Assembly (NCBI GenBank): GCA_002311645.1 | Contig: DBYW01000055.1 | Span: 2,835 to 34,657, forward strand | Direction of reading: 5' to 3' | DNA from: Bacteroidales bacterium UBA1176 | GTDB taxonomy: Bacteria; Bacteroidota; Bacteroidia; Bacteroidales; WCHB1-69 | DNA length: 31,823 nucleotides | Shown here: in pieces, positions 1-6,781 of the stretch | How positions within the stretch are numbered: position 1 is the first letter of the stretch | Layout of the letters: each line of letters begins with the position of its first letter | The notes under the pieces: model-generated | Database searches by the model: none | What the model was told of the DNA's origin: nothing | What the model saw: the letters and a program-made list of their open reading frames with translations, nothing else | Program-made: the position numbers and the translations under genes

Positions 1-221
1 TTGCGCACATAGCGCACCTTGTAGCCGATATGGGTGAGGTAGCGGAACACCAGGTCGAAGGTCACGGCCGGGCGGGCGTGTCCGAGATGGGGCTCGCCAT
101 AGACGGTCGGGCCGCAGACATAGAGGCCCACGTGGTCGGGCACGATAGGGGAGAGGAGTTCTTTTCTCTTCGATAAAGTATTGAATAATAAAACTTTGCC
201 TTTGTTGTCAGTAGGATTCAT
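1..221 (-). CDS. cysS: Cysteinyl-tRNA synthetase, N-terminal part (cut by window edge)
   Basis: This is the first 73 codons of cysteinyl-tRNA synthetase, which charges tRNA(Cys) with cysteine in the cytoplasm. Translating the minus strand from the ATG at 221 gives LYVCGPTVYGEPHLGHARP. It contains the CGPTVY motif, whose Cys is a ligand of the active-site zinc in this family, and the class I HLGH version of the HIGH signature. The rest of the gene lies outside the window. A TAnnTTTG box at 255-262 sits 33 bases upstream of the ATG, which supports this start. The gene diverges from the ORF6N gene at 593. The identification is firm because both signatures appear in the expected order and spacing. 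Confidence 0.95.
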   Translation of the reverse strand, partial: MNPTDNKGKVLLFNTLSKRKELLSPIVPDHVGLYVCGPTVYGEPHLGHARPAVTFDLVFRYLTHIGYKVRYVR

Positions 222-254
222 ATTCGTGTCGGTTAGGTTTCTGAAAATCGGGTG

Positions 255-262
255 CAAAGGTA
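255..262 (-). promoter_or_regulatory. cysS promoter, -7 box TACCTTTG
   Basis: The minus strand reads TACCTTTG, an exact match to the Bacteroidota primary-sigma -7 consensus TAnnTTTG, followed by GCACCC as at other promoters in this window. No clear -33 TTTG was found. The predicted start of transcription is about 25-30 bases before the cysS ATG. Confidence 0.65.
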
Positions 263-532
263 CGGAAAAAAATGCAAATGGGGAATTGTATAGACGCGGC
301 GTGCCGCGGCGCGGGAAAAAAGTCGAGACCTTAACGCAGGCCAGCGGCCTGCAATGATTGTGTGTCCGTTCACTTGCTGATGACACATACGCCGATATGA
401 CACACTGGAGGCGCGCCGAGGTGCGTAGATGCTGTTAATGCCGGCCTTGTGCCTTTAATGTACACAAACGTCCATTTTTTAACAATCAATAGTTAAAAAC
501 AATATGATTATCAATATGTTATAAGAATTTAT
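263..532. other. Gene-free stretch between cysS and the ORF6N gene
   Basis: The divergent gap between the cysS and ORF6N promoters has no credible gene. It contains GC-rich palindromic sequence at about 292-320 and a 17-base hairpin at 336-352, then an AT-rich segment from about 470 leading to the promoter at 533. The remainder shows nothing I recognise. Confidence 0.6.
336..352. repeat. Palindrome GCAGGCCAGCGGCCTGC, copy 1
   Basis: A perfect hairpin with a 7-bp stem (GCAGGCC/GGCCTGC) and AGC loop. An identical 17-base copy lies at 1603-1619, so the two flank the ORF6N gene. A 10-base inverted pair (292-301 against 1582-1591) lies close to each copy. Confidence 0.8.
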
Positions 533-540
533 TATTTTTG
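533..540 (+). promoter_or_regulatory. Promoter of the ORF6N/PLD-like gene, -7 box TATTTTTG
   Basis: Exact TAnnTTTG match. Transcription would start near 547, so the in-frame ATG at 551 would be almost leaderless. The ATG at 593 (or 608) is therefore the likelier start. Confidence 0.65.
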
Positions 541-592
541 CTGCGGTATTATGAACGCTCTCACAGAGCATTCCCATCAATACATCATAATA

Positions 593-1543
593 ATGAAAAA
601 CGAACAGATGGCAAAAAAAGAAGAGATCCAAGACGTCGTCCCTGCGAGAATCATTCAACAGCCCAAACCTGCATTGCCACCTATAGAATCGATGATTATG
701 GAGATTCGAGGATTGCAAGTTATGATTGATCGTGACTTGGCGATGCTGTATGGGGTGGAGACAAAGGCATTGAATCAGGCTGTTAAAAGGAATAAAGAAC
801 GATTCCCGAATCATTTTCATTTTCAACTCGACAATGAAGAATTCAATAGACTAGTCACAAATTGTGACCGGTTCGAGAAATTGAAGCATTCCAGTTTCGC
901 ACCATTTGCATTTACGGAACAAGGCGTTGCAATGCTTTCAACCGTTTTACGAGGACCCGTTGCCGTCAATGTCAGCATCAGAATCATCGATGCTTTTGTT
1001 GCTATGAGACATATACTCGTCCACAGTTATGGGGATTTGCTCCACCATCGTGTAGAAACACTTGAAAACAGTCATTTGCAACTCCTAAATCGCCAAGCCG
1101 AATCCGACAAACGCATAGACGAGGTTTTCAGAAGATTGGACCAGGGACATACTATCCCCACACAGGGCATCTTCTACGAAGGCCAAATCTTTGACGCCTA
1201 TACTTTTGCAGCTGATTTAATCAAGTCCGCGAAAAAACGAATAGTACTGATGGACAACTATATTGACGAATCGGTCCTGCTGATGCTCTCGAAGCGGCGG
1301 GATGGTGTCAGTGCTCTGATCGTGACAAGGAAGATTACAGAGACGTTGCAGCTGGACCTGGAGCGGCACCAGCGGCAATATCCACCCATAGAGGTGCGGG
1401 AAAGGGCCGACTTCCACGACAGGTTCCTCTGCATCGACGACACGGTCTATCACCTCGGTGCCTCGCTGAAAGATCTGGGCAAGAAGCTGTTCGCCTTCAG
1501 CCGGATGGATATGCCGGCGGGAGAATTGTTTGGGAGAATGTAG
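593..1543 (+). CDS. ORF6N-domain protein with C-terminal PLD-like domain
   Basis: A 316-residue protein counted from ATG 593; ATGs at 551 and 608 are also in frame, but 551 lies only a few bases from the predicted transcription start. Residues about 30-145 are an ORF6N domain (MIDRDLAMLYGVETKALNQA, then FTEQGVAMLSTVL), a KilA-N-related putative DNA-binding module common in phages and Bacteroidota. Residues about 150-185 are charged and look like a coiled coil. The C-terminal part (about 195-305) resembles half of a phospholipase-D/nuclease domain, with IVLMDNYIDE and then HDRFLCIDD, a variant of the HxKxxxxD motif with Arg in place of Lys. No second HKD motif is present, so a dimer would be needed for activity if it has any. 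The role is unknown; DNA-binding regulation or mobile-element biology is inferred only. The gene stands alone on the plus strand. Confidence 0.85.
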   Translation: MKNEQMAKKEEIQDVVPARIIQQPKPALPPIESMIMEIRGLQVMIDRDLAMLYGVETKALNQAVKRNKERFPNHFHFQLDNEEFNRLVTNCDRFEKLKHSSFAPFAFTEQGVAMLSTVLRGPVAVNVSIRIIDAFVAMRHILVHSYGDLLHHRVETLENSHLQLLNRQAESDKRIDEVFRRLDQGHTIPTQGIFYEGQIFDAYTFAADLIKSAKKRIVLMDNYIDESVLLMLSKRRDGVSALIVTRKITETLQLDLERHQRQYPPIEVRERADFHDRFLCIDDTVYHLGASLKDLGKKLFAFSRMDMPAGELFGRM

Positions 1544-1565
1544 AGGCGCTGTGGGGCGCGTCTCT

Positions 1566-1577
1566 AAAACCGGTTTT
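1566..1577. repeat. Perfect 12-bp palindrome AAAACCGGTTTT
   Basis: A perfect palindrome 22 bases after the stop of the ORF6N/PLD-like gene. It could be a weak terminator or a protein-binding dyad; there is no loop and no separate T-tract. Confidence 0.5.
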
Positions 1578-1602
1578 CATGCGCCGCGTCTCGGAAAATA
1601 AA

Positions 1603-1619
1603 GCAGGCCAGCGGCCTGC
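1603..1619. repeat. Palindrome GCAGGCCAGCGGCCTGC, copy 2
   Basis: Identical to the 17-base hairpin at 336-352. It lies downstream of the ORF6N/PLD-like gene, so the gene is bracketed by the two copies. Confidence 0.8.
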
Positions 1620-1658
1620 GGGGGTGCGTAGGATATGGTAGGGTGGGGCAGAAACAAC

Positions 1659-1677
1659 CGCACGCCGGAGGTGTGCG
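1659..1677 (-). repeat. Inverted fragment of the intergenic repeat (19 bp)
   Basis: CGCACGCCGGAGGTGTGCG is the exact reverse complement of bases 6838-6856 inside the third intergenic repeat copy. It forms a hairpin whose arms are CGCAC-CC and GG-GTGCG with one internal mismatch. Confidence 0.7.
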
Positions 1678-1733
1678 GGGAAAAAAGATTAGTGTATTAC
1701 AACTGAACCCTCAATGTCAGATACACAATCTCA

Positions 1734-1756
1734 AAAAATAAAATTGCGCTATCGCA
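1734..1756 (-). terminator. Possible weak terminator after the FISUMP lipoprotein
   Basis: On the minus strand a short TGCG-ATAG-CGCA hairpin (1745-1756) is followed by a T-rich run (1744 down to 1734). It lies about 20 bases after the stop of the lipoprotein gene. The stem has only 4-5 bp, so this is tentative. Confidence 0.35.
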
Positions 1757-1773
1757 CTTGGGCGGCCTATTCC

Positions 1774-2514
1774 TTAATCGCGGACGCAACGCACGGAACA
1801 TCCGCCTCCGTCGACGTCGTAGTCCCAGGACAAGTCGACACAATTGTACCAAAAATCAAGGAGGTAAAGGTCGTGATCGAGACCGTACTCAACATAACTC
1901 CAGAACGAGGTAATGTAACCGTAGGGGACGTAATCGATCCTGTAGTAGCCAGCGGGAACGGCGGTAAAACCAGTTGCGTTATTATTCTCAGGCTCAAACC
2001 CCGGCGCACCAGGCTCATTGCTTTCAACCCAGCCCACATTGGAAGCTAAAGCCTTGGCTATATTTTGAGGATTGCCACCATAAACATACTCGCTTTTGCT
2101 TCCCACATATTCTAACAATTCATTCCATTCTGCTACAGTAGGCACGTGCCACCCTTTTGGGCAGAGACCGCGGGTATCACCCACGGCCGCCCAATTGTAG
2201 TACAAACCATATTTCTTCTCATCAAACGTGGGAACTTGCTGCATGGTGGATTGGTAATAACACGGCTCGGTATAATCATCAACATAGGAAGAACAACGAG
2301 GGATGGTGCTCCCGTCACGAAAATGTTTGGTACGCAGATTGCTTTGCATCCACACTTGGTTGCCTATTTTCACGGCATCGTAATGGTTACCGTCTTTATC
2401 TGTCACGGCGTTACGGATCACGCGGTCACCTCTAACATTCTCACGTGTGCAAGAGGTAAATGCCAAGGCCAAAGTAATAGTCAATGCCAGACTTGTCAAA
2501 AAAAAATTTTTCAT
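1774..2514 (-). CDS. FISUMP-domain lipoprotein (copy 1)
   Basis: A 246-residue exported lipoprotein. It starts with a signal peptide (MKNFFLTSLALTITLALAFT) ending at SC, so Cys22 is the likely lipidation site. The body is a FISUMP domain (Fibrobacter succinogenes major paralogous domain): DGNHYDAVKIGNQVWMQSNL at about 41-60, YYNWAAV at 105-111, LCPKGWHVPTVAEWNELL at 117-134, NATGFTAVPAGYY at 179-191, and the hallmark end SVRCVRD. The function of the domain is unknown; members are surface or secreted proteins present as paralogue sets. The usual WSST segment is changed here (SFWSYVEY). It is a close paralogue of the protein at 4464-5222 and is probably the last gene of the same minus-strand cluster, 57 bases after the barrel-protein gene. 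Confidence 0.88.
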   Translation of the reverse strand: MKNFFLTSLALTITLALAFTSCTRENVRGDRVIRNAVTDKDGNHYDAVKIGNQVWMQSNLRTKHFRDGSTIPRCSSYVDDYTEPCYYQSTMQQVPTFDEKKYGLYYNWAAVGDTRGLCPKGWHVPTVAEWNELLEYVGSKSEYVYGGNPQNIAKALASNVGWVESNEPGAPGFEPENNNATGFTAVPAGYYRIDYVPYGYITSFWSYVEYGLDHDLYLLDFWYNCVDLSWDYDVDGGGCSVRCVRD

Positions 2515-2571
2515 AGTAAAACATTTGATTTATTAATATTTATTGAATTACAAAAATTTATATAAGAAGTA

Positions 2572-3297
2572 TTATTTAAATTTTACGCCTATATTCAAGA
2601 AGAAACTGTTATCCGAGTATGTTAGTCGACGATAACCCAAGCCCACCGAGAATCGCTTGATGTCAAAACCGGCACCCACGTTCAACAGGTTATAGACCCC
2701 AACACCTTGCTGCTCAACGGACAAATACGCCCCGAATGCCAGTTGGATATATGGATAAACATTGGCATTGATGGGGAAATACCCCCGCAAATCAAGCTGG
2801 ATTGGGATACCACAATAGTAATAGGCATATGGGTCGTAGGCCAGACCGAATCTCGCCCCTACATAGCTGTAATCAAATATTCGGGCGCCCATACTAACAG
2901 TAACCGAGCCGCCGTAGGAATAGCCTACGAAACCCGTGAAGTCAACATAACCACTGAAAAACACTCCATTGATAAAAGGCCGGTTCTGCCAAAATGGGGA
3001 AGGTTCAGACGATGTTTTTACTGCATTGTTTGGTTGGGAAGAAGTTTTCTTCGTGGCCTCGCCAGTATAAAACACCTCTTTTGTGCCATTTGCAAACTTG
3101 ATAAAGAACACTTTGTCGCGATTGATGCTAAATACCGGACCATCCAAATTGTCCCACTTCTTATAGCTGACATTGGTTTCGGTGATTTCTAAAACCTTGG
3201 ACTCGATTTCGGTGGCATCACGAAGAACAATGAAATCTTGGGCGTTAATAATTGTGATGCAAAAAATAATGGTAAAAAAGAATAGCAATTGTTTCAT
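2572..3297 (-). CDS. Outer-membrane beta-barrel protein, function unknown
   Basis: A 241-residue exported protein. Residues 1-20 are a signal peptide ending INAQ. Residues about 21-75 form a small beta-rich module (IVLRDATEIESKVLEITETN, then GPVFSINRDKVFFIKFANGT) often seen at the N-terminus of Bacteroidota surface proteins. A Ser/Asn/Pro linker follows, then residues about 105-241 alternate aromatic and small residues (VGYSYGGSVTVSMGARIF; SVGLGYRRLTY; FFLNIGVKFK), as expected for outer-membrane beta strands. Its ATG overlaps the stop of the upstream DUF2971-like/GNAT gene in ATGA (3294-3297), so the two are probably translationally coupled. No specific substrate can be proposed. Confidence 0.75.
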   Translation of the reverse strand: MKQLLFFFTIIFCITIINAQDFIVLRDATEIESKVLEITETNVSYKKWDNLDGPVFSINRDKVFFIKFANGTKEVFYTGEATKKTSSQPNNAVKTSSEPSPFWQNRPFINGVFFSGYVDFTGFVGYSYGGSVTVSMGARIFDYSYVGARFGLAYDPYAYYYCGIPIQLDLRGYFPINANVYPYIQLAFGAYLSVEQQGVGVYNLLNVGAGFDIKRFSVGLGYRRLTYSDNSFFLNIGVKFK

Positions 3298-4433
3298 AAT
3301 AGGGAAATTTTACTGTTTTCACGTACGAACAAGCACACATTATAATCTTCTTTCCTGTCACTTCTATTTGAAGGAAAAGGATCTCCCTTGGGAATAAATC
3401 CAAATTTTGTCAATGCTTTTTGAATATATATATTATCCTCGCGAGTTGTGGCATAGACCATAGACTCGTCTCCTATATGCGACAACAACATAGCAATTAT
3501 GGATTCACAAAAATGTTTGTGGCGATATTCCTCCATCGTATAAATCCAACCCAATTCAAAGGAATAATCGTGTGCGTTGAGTTTTGATTGTGATTTTTCA
3601 AAAATGTTATTTTTATGATCTTCATTTGGAATCTTCAGACCTCCTATAGCAACAATTTGATCTTTATCTTTGATAAGAGCCATTAAAGGGCCTTTAGCAA
3701 TTAAGGAATCGAAAGACTTCCCGAGTTTTACTTGACCTCCTTTTTTAACAAGATCTCTAACCTGTATAAGTTCTTCTGCGGAGAGATTTGTTGAAATCTC
3801 CATAGAAATACCTTTTTTATTTATCGTCCCTAATTCTGCTTTGTTAATCCAGATATCATTCTCCATAATTGTAGATTGATTATATTTAACACTTTTTTTC
3901 TTTAACATTTGTTTTAAAACTCTCACCCGTATGTTGTATTCTTCTTTGCTAAGTTCTTGACTTAATGTAATTCGAGTTATAGCATCTTTCACCATAACAT
4001 TTCCACTCTCTTTTATCTGCACAATCCTAAATTCCTTTTCATTCCTATAAGGCCATCGCTTTGTGAAAAGTAACTTGCGTGGATTGTCAAAAGACACATC
4101 CGCTATTGTAGCATATTGAACCTCATCACAGATATATTTTCTTTCGGTAGAAAATTTCGACAATAATTTCTTTTTGTCAAATTCGATGCAGCAAATGTCG
4201 CTGGAACATTTTCCTGCTTGATAAGCTTTCCAGTGATATATGGTTTCATCATCATTCAAAAAACAGAGCACTTTGACATCTGGATTATTGACGATTCCAC
4301 GATATAATTCTAAAAGACGAAGGTCATTTTTATCCTCCCAATTCTGCCCCGTTGAAAAACGAAGACCATACTTGATAATGCCAATGACGGCATCAAAGGT
4401 TGTAAAATGATTCAGTTTATTGTTGGCATCCAT
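3294..4433 (-). CDS. DUF2971-like / GNAT acetyltransferase fusion protein
   Basis: A 379-residue cytoplasmic protein with no signal peptide. The N-terminal half (about 7-185) resembles DUF2971: LNHFTTFDAVIGIIKYGL, then VLCFLNDDETIYHWKAYQAG, CCIEFD and FTKRWPYRNEKEFRIV, matching the family's pattern of an N-terminal HYT-like motif, a C-F-S/N segment, an IEFD strand and K-W-x-E-x-E-x-R. The C-terminal half (about 215-360) looks like a GNAT N-acyltransferase: LMALIKDKDQIVAIGGLKI, ELGWIYTMEEYRHKHFCESI (acyl-CoA-binding motif A position, with His-Lys-His-Phe where Gly-rich sequence is usual) and IYIQKALTKFGFIPKG. The gene is clearly more AT-rich than its neighbours, suggesting transfer. It lies 30 bases after the FISUMP gene at 4464 and overlaps the barrel gene by 4 bases. 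The substrate is unknown; each domain assignment is by pattern, not alignment. Confidence 0.7.
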   Translation of the reverse strand: MDANNKLNHFTTFDAVIGIIKYGLRFSTGQNWEDKNDLRLLELYRGIVNNPDVKVLCFLNDDETIYHWKAYQAGKCSSDICCIEFDKKKLLSKFSTERKYICDEVQYATIADVSFDNPRKLLFTKRWPYRNEKEFRIVQIKESGNVMVKDAITRITLSQELSKEEYNIRVRVLKQMLKKKSVKYNQSTIMENDIWINKAELGTINKKGISMEISTNLSAEELIQVRDLVKKGGQVKLGKSFDSLIAKGPLMALIKDKDQIVAIGGLKIPNEDHKNNIFEKSQSKLNAHDYSFELGWIYTMEEYRHKHFCESIIAMLLSHIGDESMVYATTREDNIYIQKALTKFGFIPKGDPFPSNRSDRKEDYNVCLFVRENSKISLL

Positions 4434-4463
4434 AACAGTGGTATTATATTATGATTATTAATG

Positions 4464-5222
4464 TTAATTATCGCGAACGCAACGCACGGAGAGACCGCAT
4501 TGCGTGGGAAAATCACCATGTGAGACTTTGTGGAAATCGTTATCTATCAGCCAGTTGGACGCCCAGTAGATGTCATAATCCGTAGAACTCCAAAACCAAG
4601 CATATACACCTAAGTAAAAGTTAGCATTTTCGTTGCCGTTAAAGTGACCTACGGGATAGGCTGAGAAGCCAGTGGCGTTATTCTTCTCTGGTTCACAACC
4701 CGGAGTGCCAGGCCAATCACATTCAGACCAACCCACATTAGAGGCCAAAGCCTTAGCAATATTTTCAGGATTGTCGCCATAAACAAATTCGCTCTTGCTT
4801 CCCACATACTCTACCAGTTCTGTCCACTCAGCATCTGATGGCACGTGCCACCCTTTTGGGCAGAGACCGCGGGTATCATCCACGGCCGCCCAGTTGTAGT
4901 ACATACCGTATGTCTTCTCGTCATACGTGGGAAATTGCTGCGTGGTGAGCTGGTAATAATACGGCTCGGTGTAGGTGTAGTTATCGTAGTCATAGAAAGA
5001 GCCACGGGGGATTGCGCTTCCATCACGAAAACGTGTGGTGCGCAGGTTACTCTGCATCCACACCTGGTTACCAATTTGCACAGCATCGTAATGGTTGCCG
5101 TCTATGTCGGTCACGGCGTTATGGATCACGCGGACACCTCTGACATTTTCGCGCGTGCAAGAGGTGAATGCCAAGGCCAAAGTCATAGTCAAGGCCAGAC
5201 TTGTCAAAAGATAATTTTTCAT
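4464..5222 (-). CDS. FISUMP-domain lipoprotein (copy 2)
   Basis: A 252-residue exported lipoprotein. The start at 5222 is chosen because it gives a signal peptide (MKNYLLTSLALTMTLALAFT, then SC with Cys22 as lipid anchor) almost identical to that of copy 1. An in-frame codon at 5288 would add a 22-residue leader that breaks this pattern. The FISUMP domain follows: DGNHYDAVQIGNQVWMQSNL, MYYNWAAV, LCPKGWHVPSDAEWTELV, NATGFSAYPVG, the canonical WSSTDY, and the end LSVRCVRDN. It is the first gene of the minus-strand cluster that continues into the DUF2971-like/GNAT gene. DNA identity with copy 1 is obvious by eye (for example 4842-4876 against 2143-2177), so the two arose by duplication. Confidence 0.88.
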   Translation of the reverse strand: MKNYLLTSLALTMTLALAFTSCTRENVRGVRVIHNAVTDIDGNHYDAVQIGNQVWMQSNLRTTRFRDGSAIPRGSFYDYDNYTYTEPYYYQLTTQQFPTYDEKTYGMYYNWAAVDDTRGLCPKGWHVPSDAEWTELVEYVGSKSEFVYGDNPENIAKALASNVGWSECDWPGTPGCEPEKNNATGFSAYPVGHFNGNENANFYLGVYAWFWSSTDYDIYWASNWLIDNDFHKVSHGDFPTQCGLSVRCVRDN

Positions 5223-5275
5223 TTTACCATACTTTACCCTCCCGCCGATTCCCAATTGCGGTAATAAAACATTAT

Positions 5276-5284
5276 CAAAGTATA
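5276..5284 (-). promoter_or_regulatory. Candidate promoter of the FISUMP cluster
   Basis: The minus strand reads TATACTTTG. This is TA, three bases, TTTG, one base longer than the TAnnTTTG consensus. It lies 53 bases upstream of the lipoprotein ATG. It is the best candidate in the gap, but the spacing is off. Confidence 0.35.
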
Positions 5285-5920
5285 GCACATAAAAAAAGCG
5301 CGGGAATCTGAAATCATCACTTATCCTGCTTGTGAGGCCTTCGCATTGCCCTGTATCCGAGGATAAGCAATGCCGAAGCCCACGCTATTGTACGAATATA
5401 CAAAACCTGTGGGCATTGAACATTGCCTTACCGTGCGGATACATAGAAAGTTGCGAAGTTTCACAAGCCGCAGATAAGACGTTGACTCAACGCCTTTTTA
5501 TATGTCTGCAAACCATCCCTAACACTATAGCCGTTCCACGGTTTGCGCTGCAAAAATACCATTTTATCCTTAATTAATCGTCCCCTTACGCAAAAAAAAA
5601 TGCCCGCACACCTATGGCGTGCGATCGTTCGCGCGCAGGCATTCGTTTTTCTACCGAGCCCTTCAGCCCTAAAGGGCTGAAGCGGGGCAGGAAGTTCAAA
5701 CCCCTTCAACAAGCCAATATGCCCCCTTAACTTCTTAATTTCTTAGTTTCTTAATTCCTTCATAAGGACCAATATCTTCAGCCATATACATAATTGTTTT
5801 GCGGCCAACCGCCCTATTTTCTCCGAAACCGAATTTAAAAATTAACAATTCAAAAGCTTAATTGTTAATTCAATTTCTCAAAACACTGATTATCAATAAA
5901 AAATAAAAATTACAAAAGCC
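5285..5920. other. Gene-free stretch with intergenic repeat copy A
   Basis: This roughly 640-base gap between the FISUMP cluster and the second ORF6N gene has no credible gene. It holds repeat copy A (5600-5760) and, at about 5337-5430, sequence resembling the repeat's leading part. The last 150 bases are AT-rich. Small reading frames here have no family features and overlap the repeat. Confidence 0.6.
5600..5760 (+). repeat. Intergenic repeat, copy A
   Basis: It shares with copies B and C an ordered block: a TGCCCGCACACC..GGCGTGCG dyad, TTCGCG..AGGCATTCGTT, then the hairpin TTCAGCCC-TAAA-GGGCTGAA (5662-5681), and a terminal tract of 8-base TTTCTTAR units (about 5726-5760). It stands alone, without the roughly 40-base leader seen at copy C. 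Confidence 0.85.
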
Positions 5921-5943
5921 TTGACAAATCCTATTCCAAATTG

Positions 5944-5951
5944 TATTTTTG
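5944..5951 (+). promoter_or_regulatory. Promoter of the second ORF6N gene, -7 box TATTTTTG
   Basis: TATTTTTG matches TAnnTTTG exactly, and a -33 TTG at 5921-5923 lies 20 bases upstream, the expected spacing. The predicted leader is about 30 bases. The box overlaps a TTG codon at 5941 that is in frame with the gene, which rules that codon out as the start. Confidence 0.78.
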
Positions 5952-5985
5952 TTGCAAAATCATTAACAATACAACCGACAACAAT

Positions 5986-6537
5986 ATGACAAACATTACC
6001 GAAGTAGAGAAAAGAATGATCGCCCTGCGCGGACAGCAAGTGATCATTGACGCCGACGTGGCGGAACTGTATGGTGTAGAGACCAAACGAGTGAACGAGG
6101 CGGTTGCCAACAATCCCGAGAAATTTCCAAAAGGATATATTTTGGAGGTTTCTGAAACTGAAAAACAAGAACTGGTCGAAAATTTCGACCGGTTCAATCG
6201 TCAGAAACATTCGACATCAAATCCCAAAGCTTTTACCGAGAAGGGCCTCTATATGCTGGCCACCATCCTGAAGAGCCCGAAGGCAGTGGAGACCACCATC
6301 GCCATTGTGGAGGCGTACGCCAAACTCAGGGAACTATCGAGGGTGATGAGCGAGATTCCACAGCACGAAGGCGACAAGAAGGGACAGGAAACGCTGCTGA
6401 AACGAGGCGGCCAGCTGGTGGACGACCTGCTCAACGATGTGATGCCAGTACAAAGCAGCGAGACCACCTTGGAACTCAACCTGGCAATGCTGAAACTCAA
6501 GCACACAGTCAGGCGCGAGAAACCGGAAAACACGTAG
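5986..6537 (+). CDS. ORF6N-domain protein (short form)
   Basis: A 183-residue protein. ATG 5986 is chosen because the promoter box lies at 5944-5951. Residues about 8-118 form the ORF6N domain: MIALRGQQVIIDADVAELYG, VNEAVANNPEKFPKGYI, then FTEKGLYMLATILKSPKAVE. The domain is a putative DNA-binding module also found in phage proteins. The C-terminal 65 residues are hydrophilic and helical-looking (LLKRGGQLVDDLLNDVM), with none of the PLD-like sequence of the ORF6N protein at 593. This is a common Bacteroidota protein type of unknown role. It is a single gene between repeat arrays. Transcriptional regulation or prophage origin is inference only. Confidence 0.85.
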   Translation: MTNITEVEKRMIALRGQQVIIDADVAELYGVETKRVNEAVANNPEKFPKGYILEVSETEKQELVENFDRFNRQKHSTSNPKAFTEKGLYMLATILKSPKAVETTIAIVEAYAKLRELSRVMSEIPQHEGDKKGQETLLKRGGQLVDDLLNDVMPVQSSETTLELNLAMLKLKHTVRREKPENT

Positions 6538-6543
6538 CCGCTC

Positions 6544-6781
6544 TCTTTGAGGCCTTCGCAATGCCCTTATTTGCCCGCACACCTATGGCGTGCGATTGTT
6601 CGCGCGCAGGCATTCGTTTTCTACCAAGCCCTTCAGCCCTGACGGGCTGAATTGTGGCGGAATGTTCGTACCTCGTCTTCAAGCTAATACACCTGTATCT
6701 ACCGAGCTTTTGTCCCTGCCGGGACATAGCCCTCAACCATCTTAGTTTCTTAATTTTTTAGTTCCTTAGTTTCTTTCCCAT
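6544..6781 (+). repeat. Intergenic repeat, copy B
   Basis: It begins with GGCCTTCGCAATGCCCTT and continues with the CGCACACCTATGGCGTGCG dyad, the hairpin TTCAGCCC-TGAC-GGGCTGAA (6632-6651), CGGAATGTTC, and a second small dyad GTCCC-TGCC-GGGAC near 6711-6724. It ends in TTCTTAAT/TTAGTTTC sequence (about 6740-6775). It directly abuts copy C. Confidence 0.85.

Noticed and set aside
5332..5577. 81-codon plus-strand frame upstream of repeat copy A
   Set aside because: No promoter box, no family features, and it overlaps repeat-like sequence.
5461..6736. Small minus-strand frames sharing the peptide RAEGLGRK (5461-5712 and 6509-6736)
   Set aside because: The shared peptide comes from the intergenic repeat copies A and B and changes frame between copies, so they are not genes.
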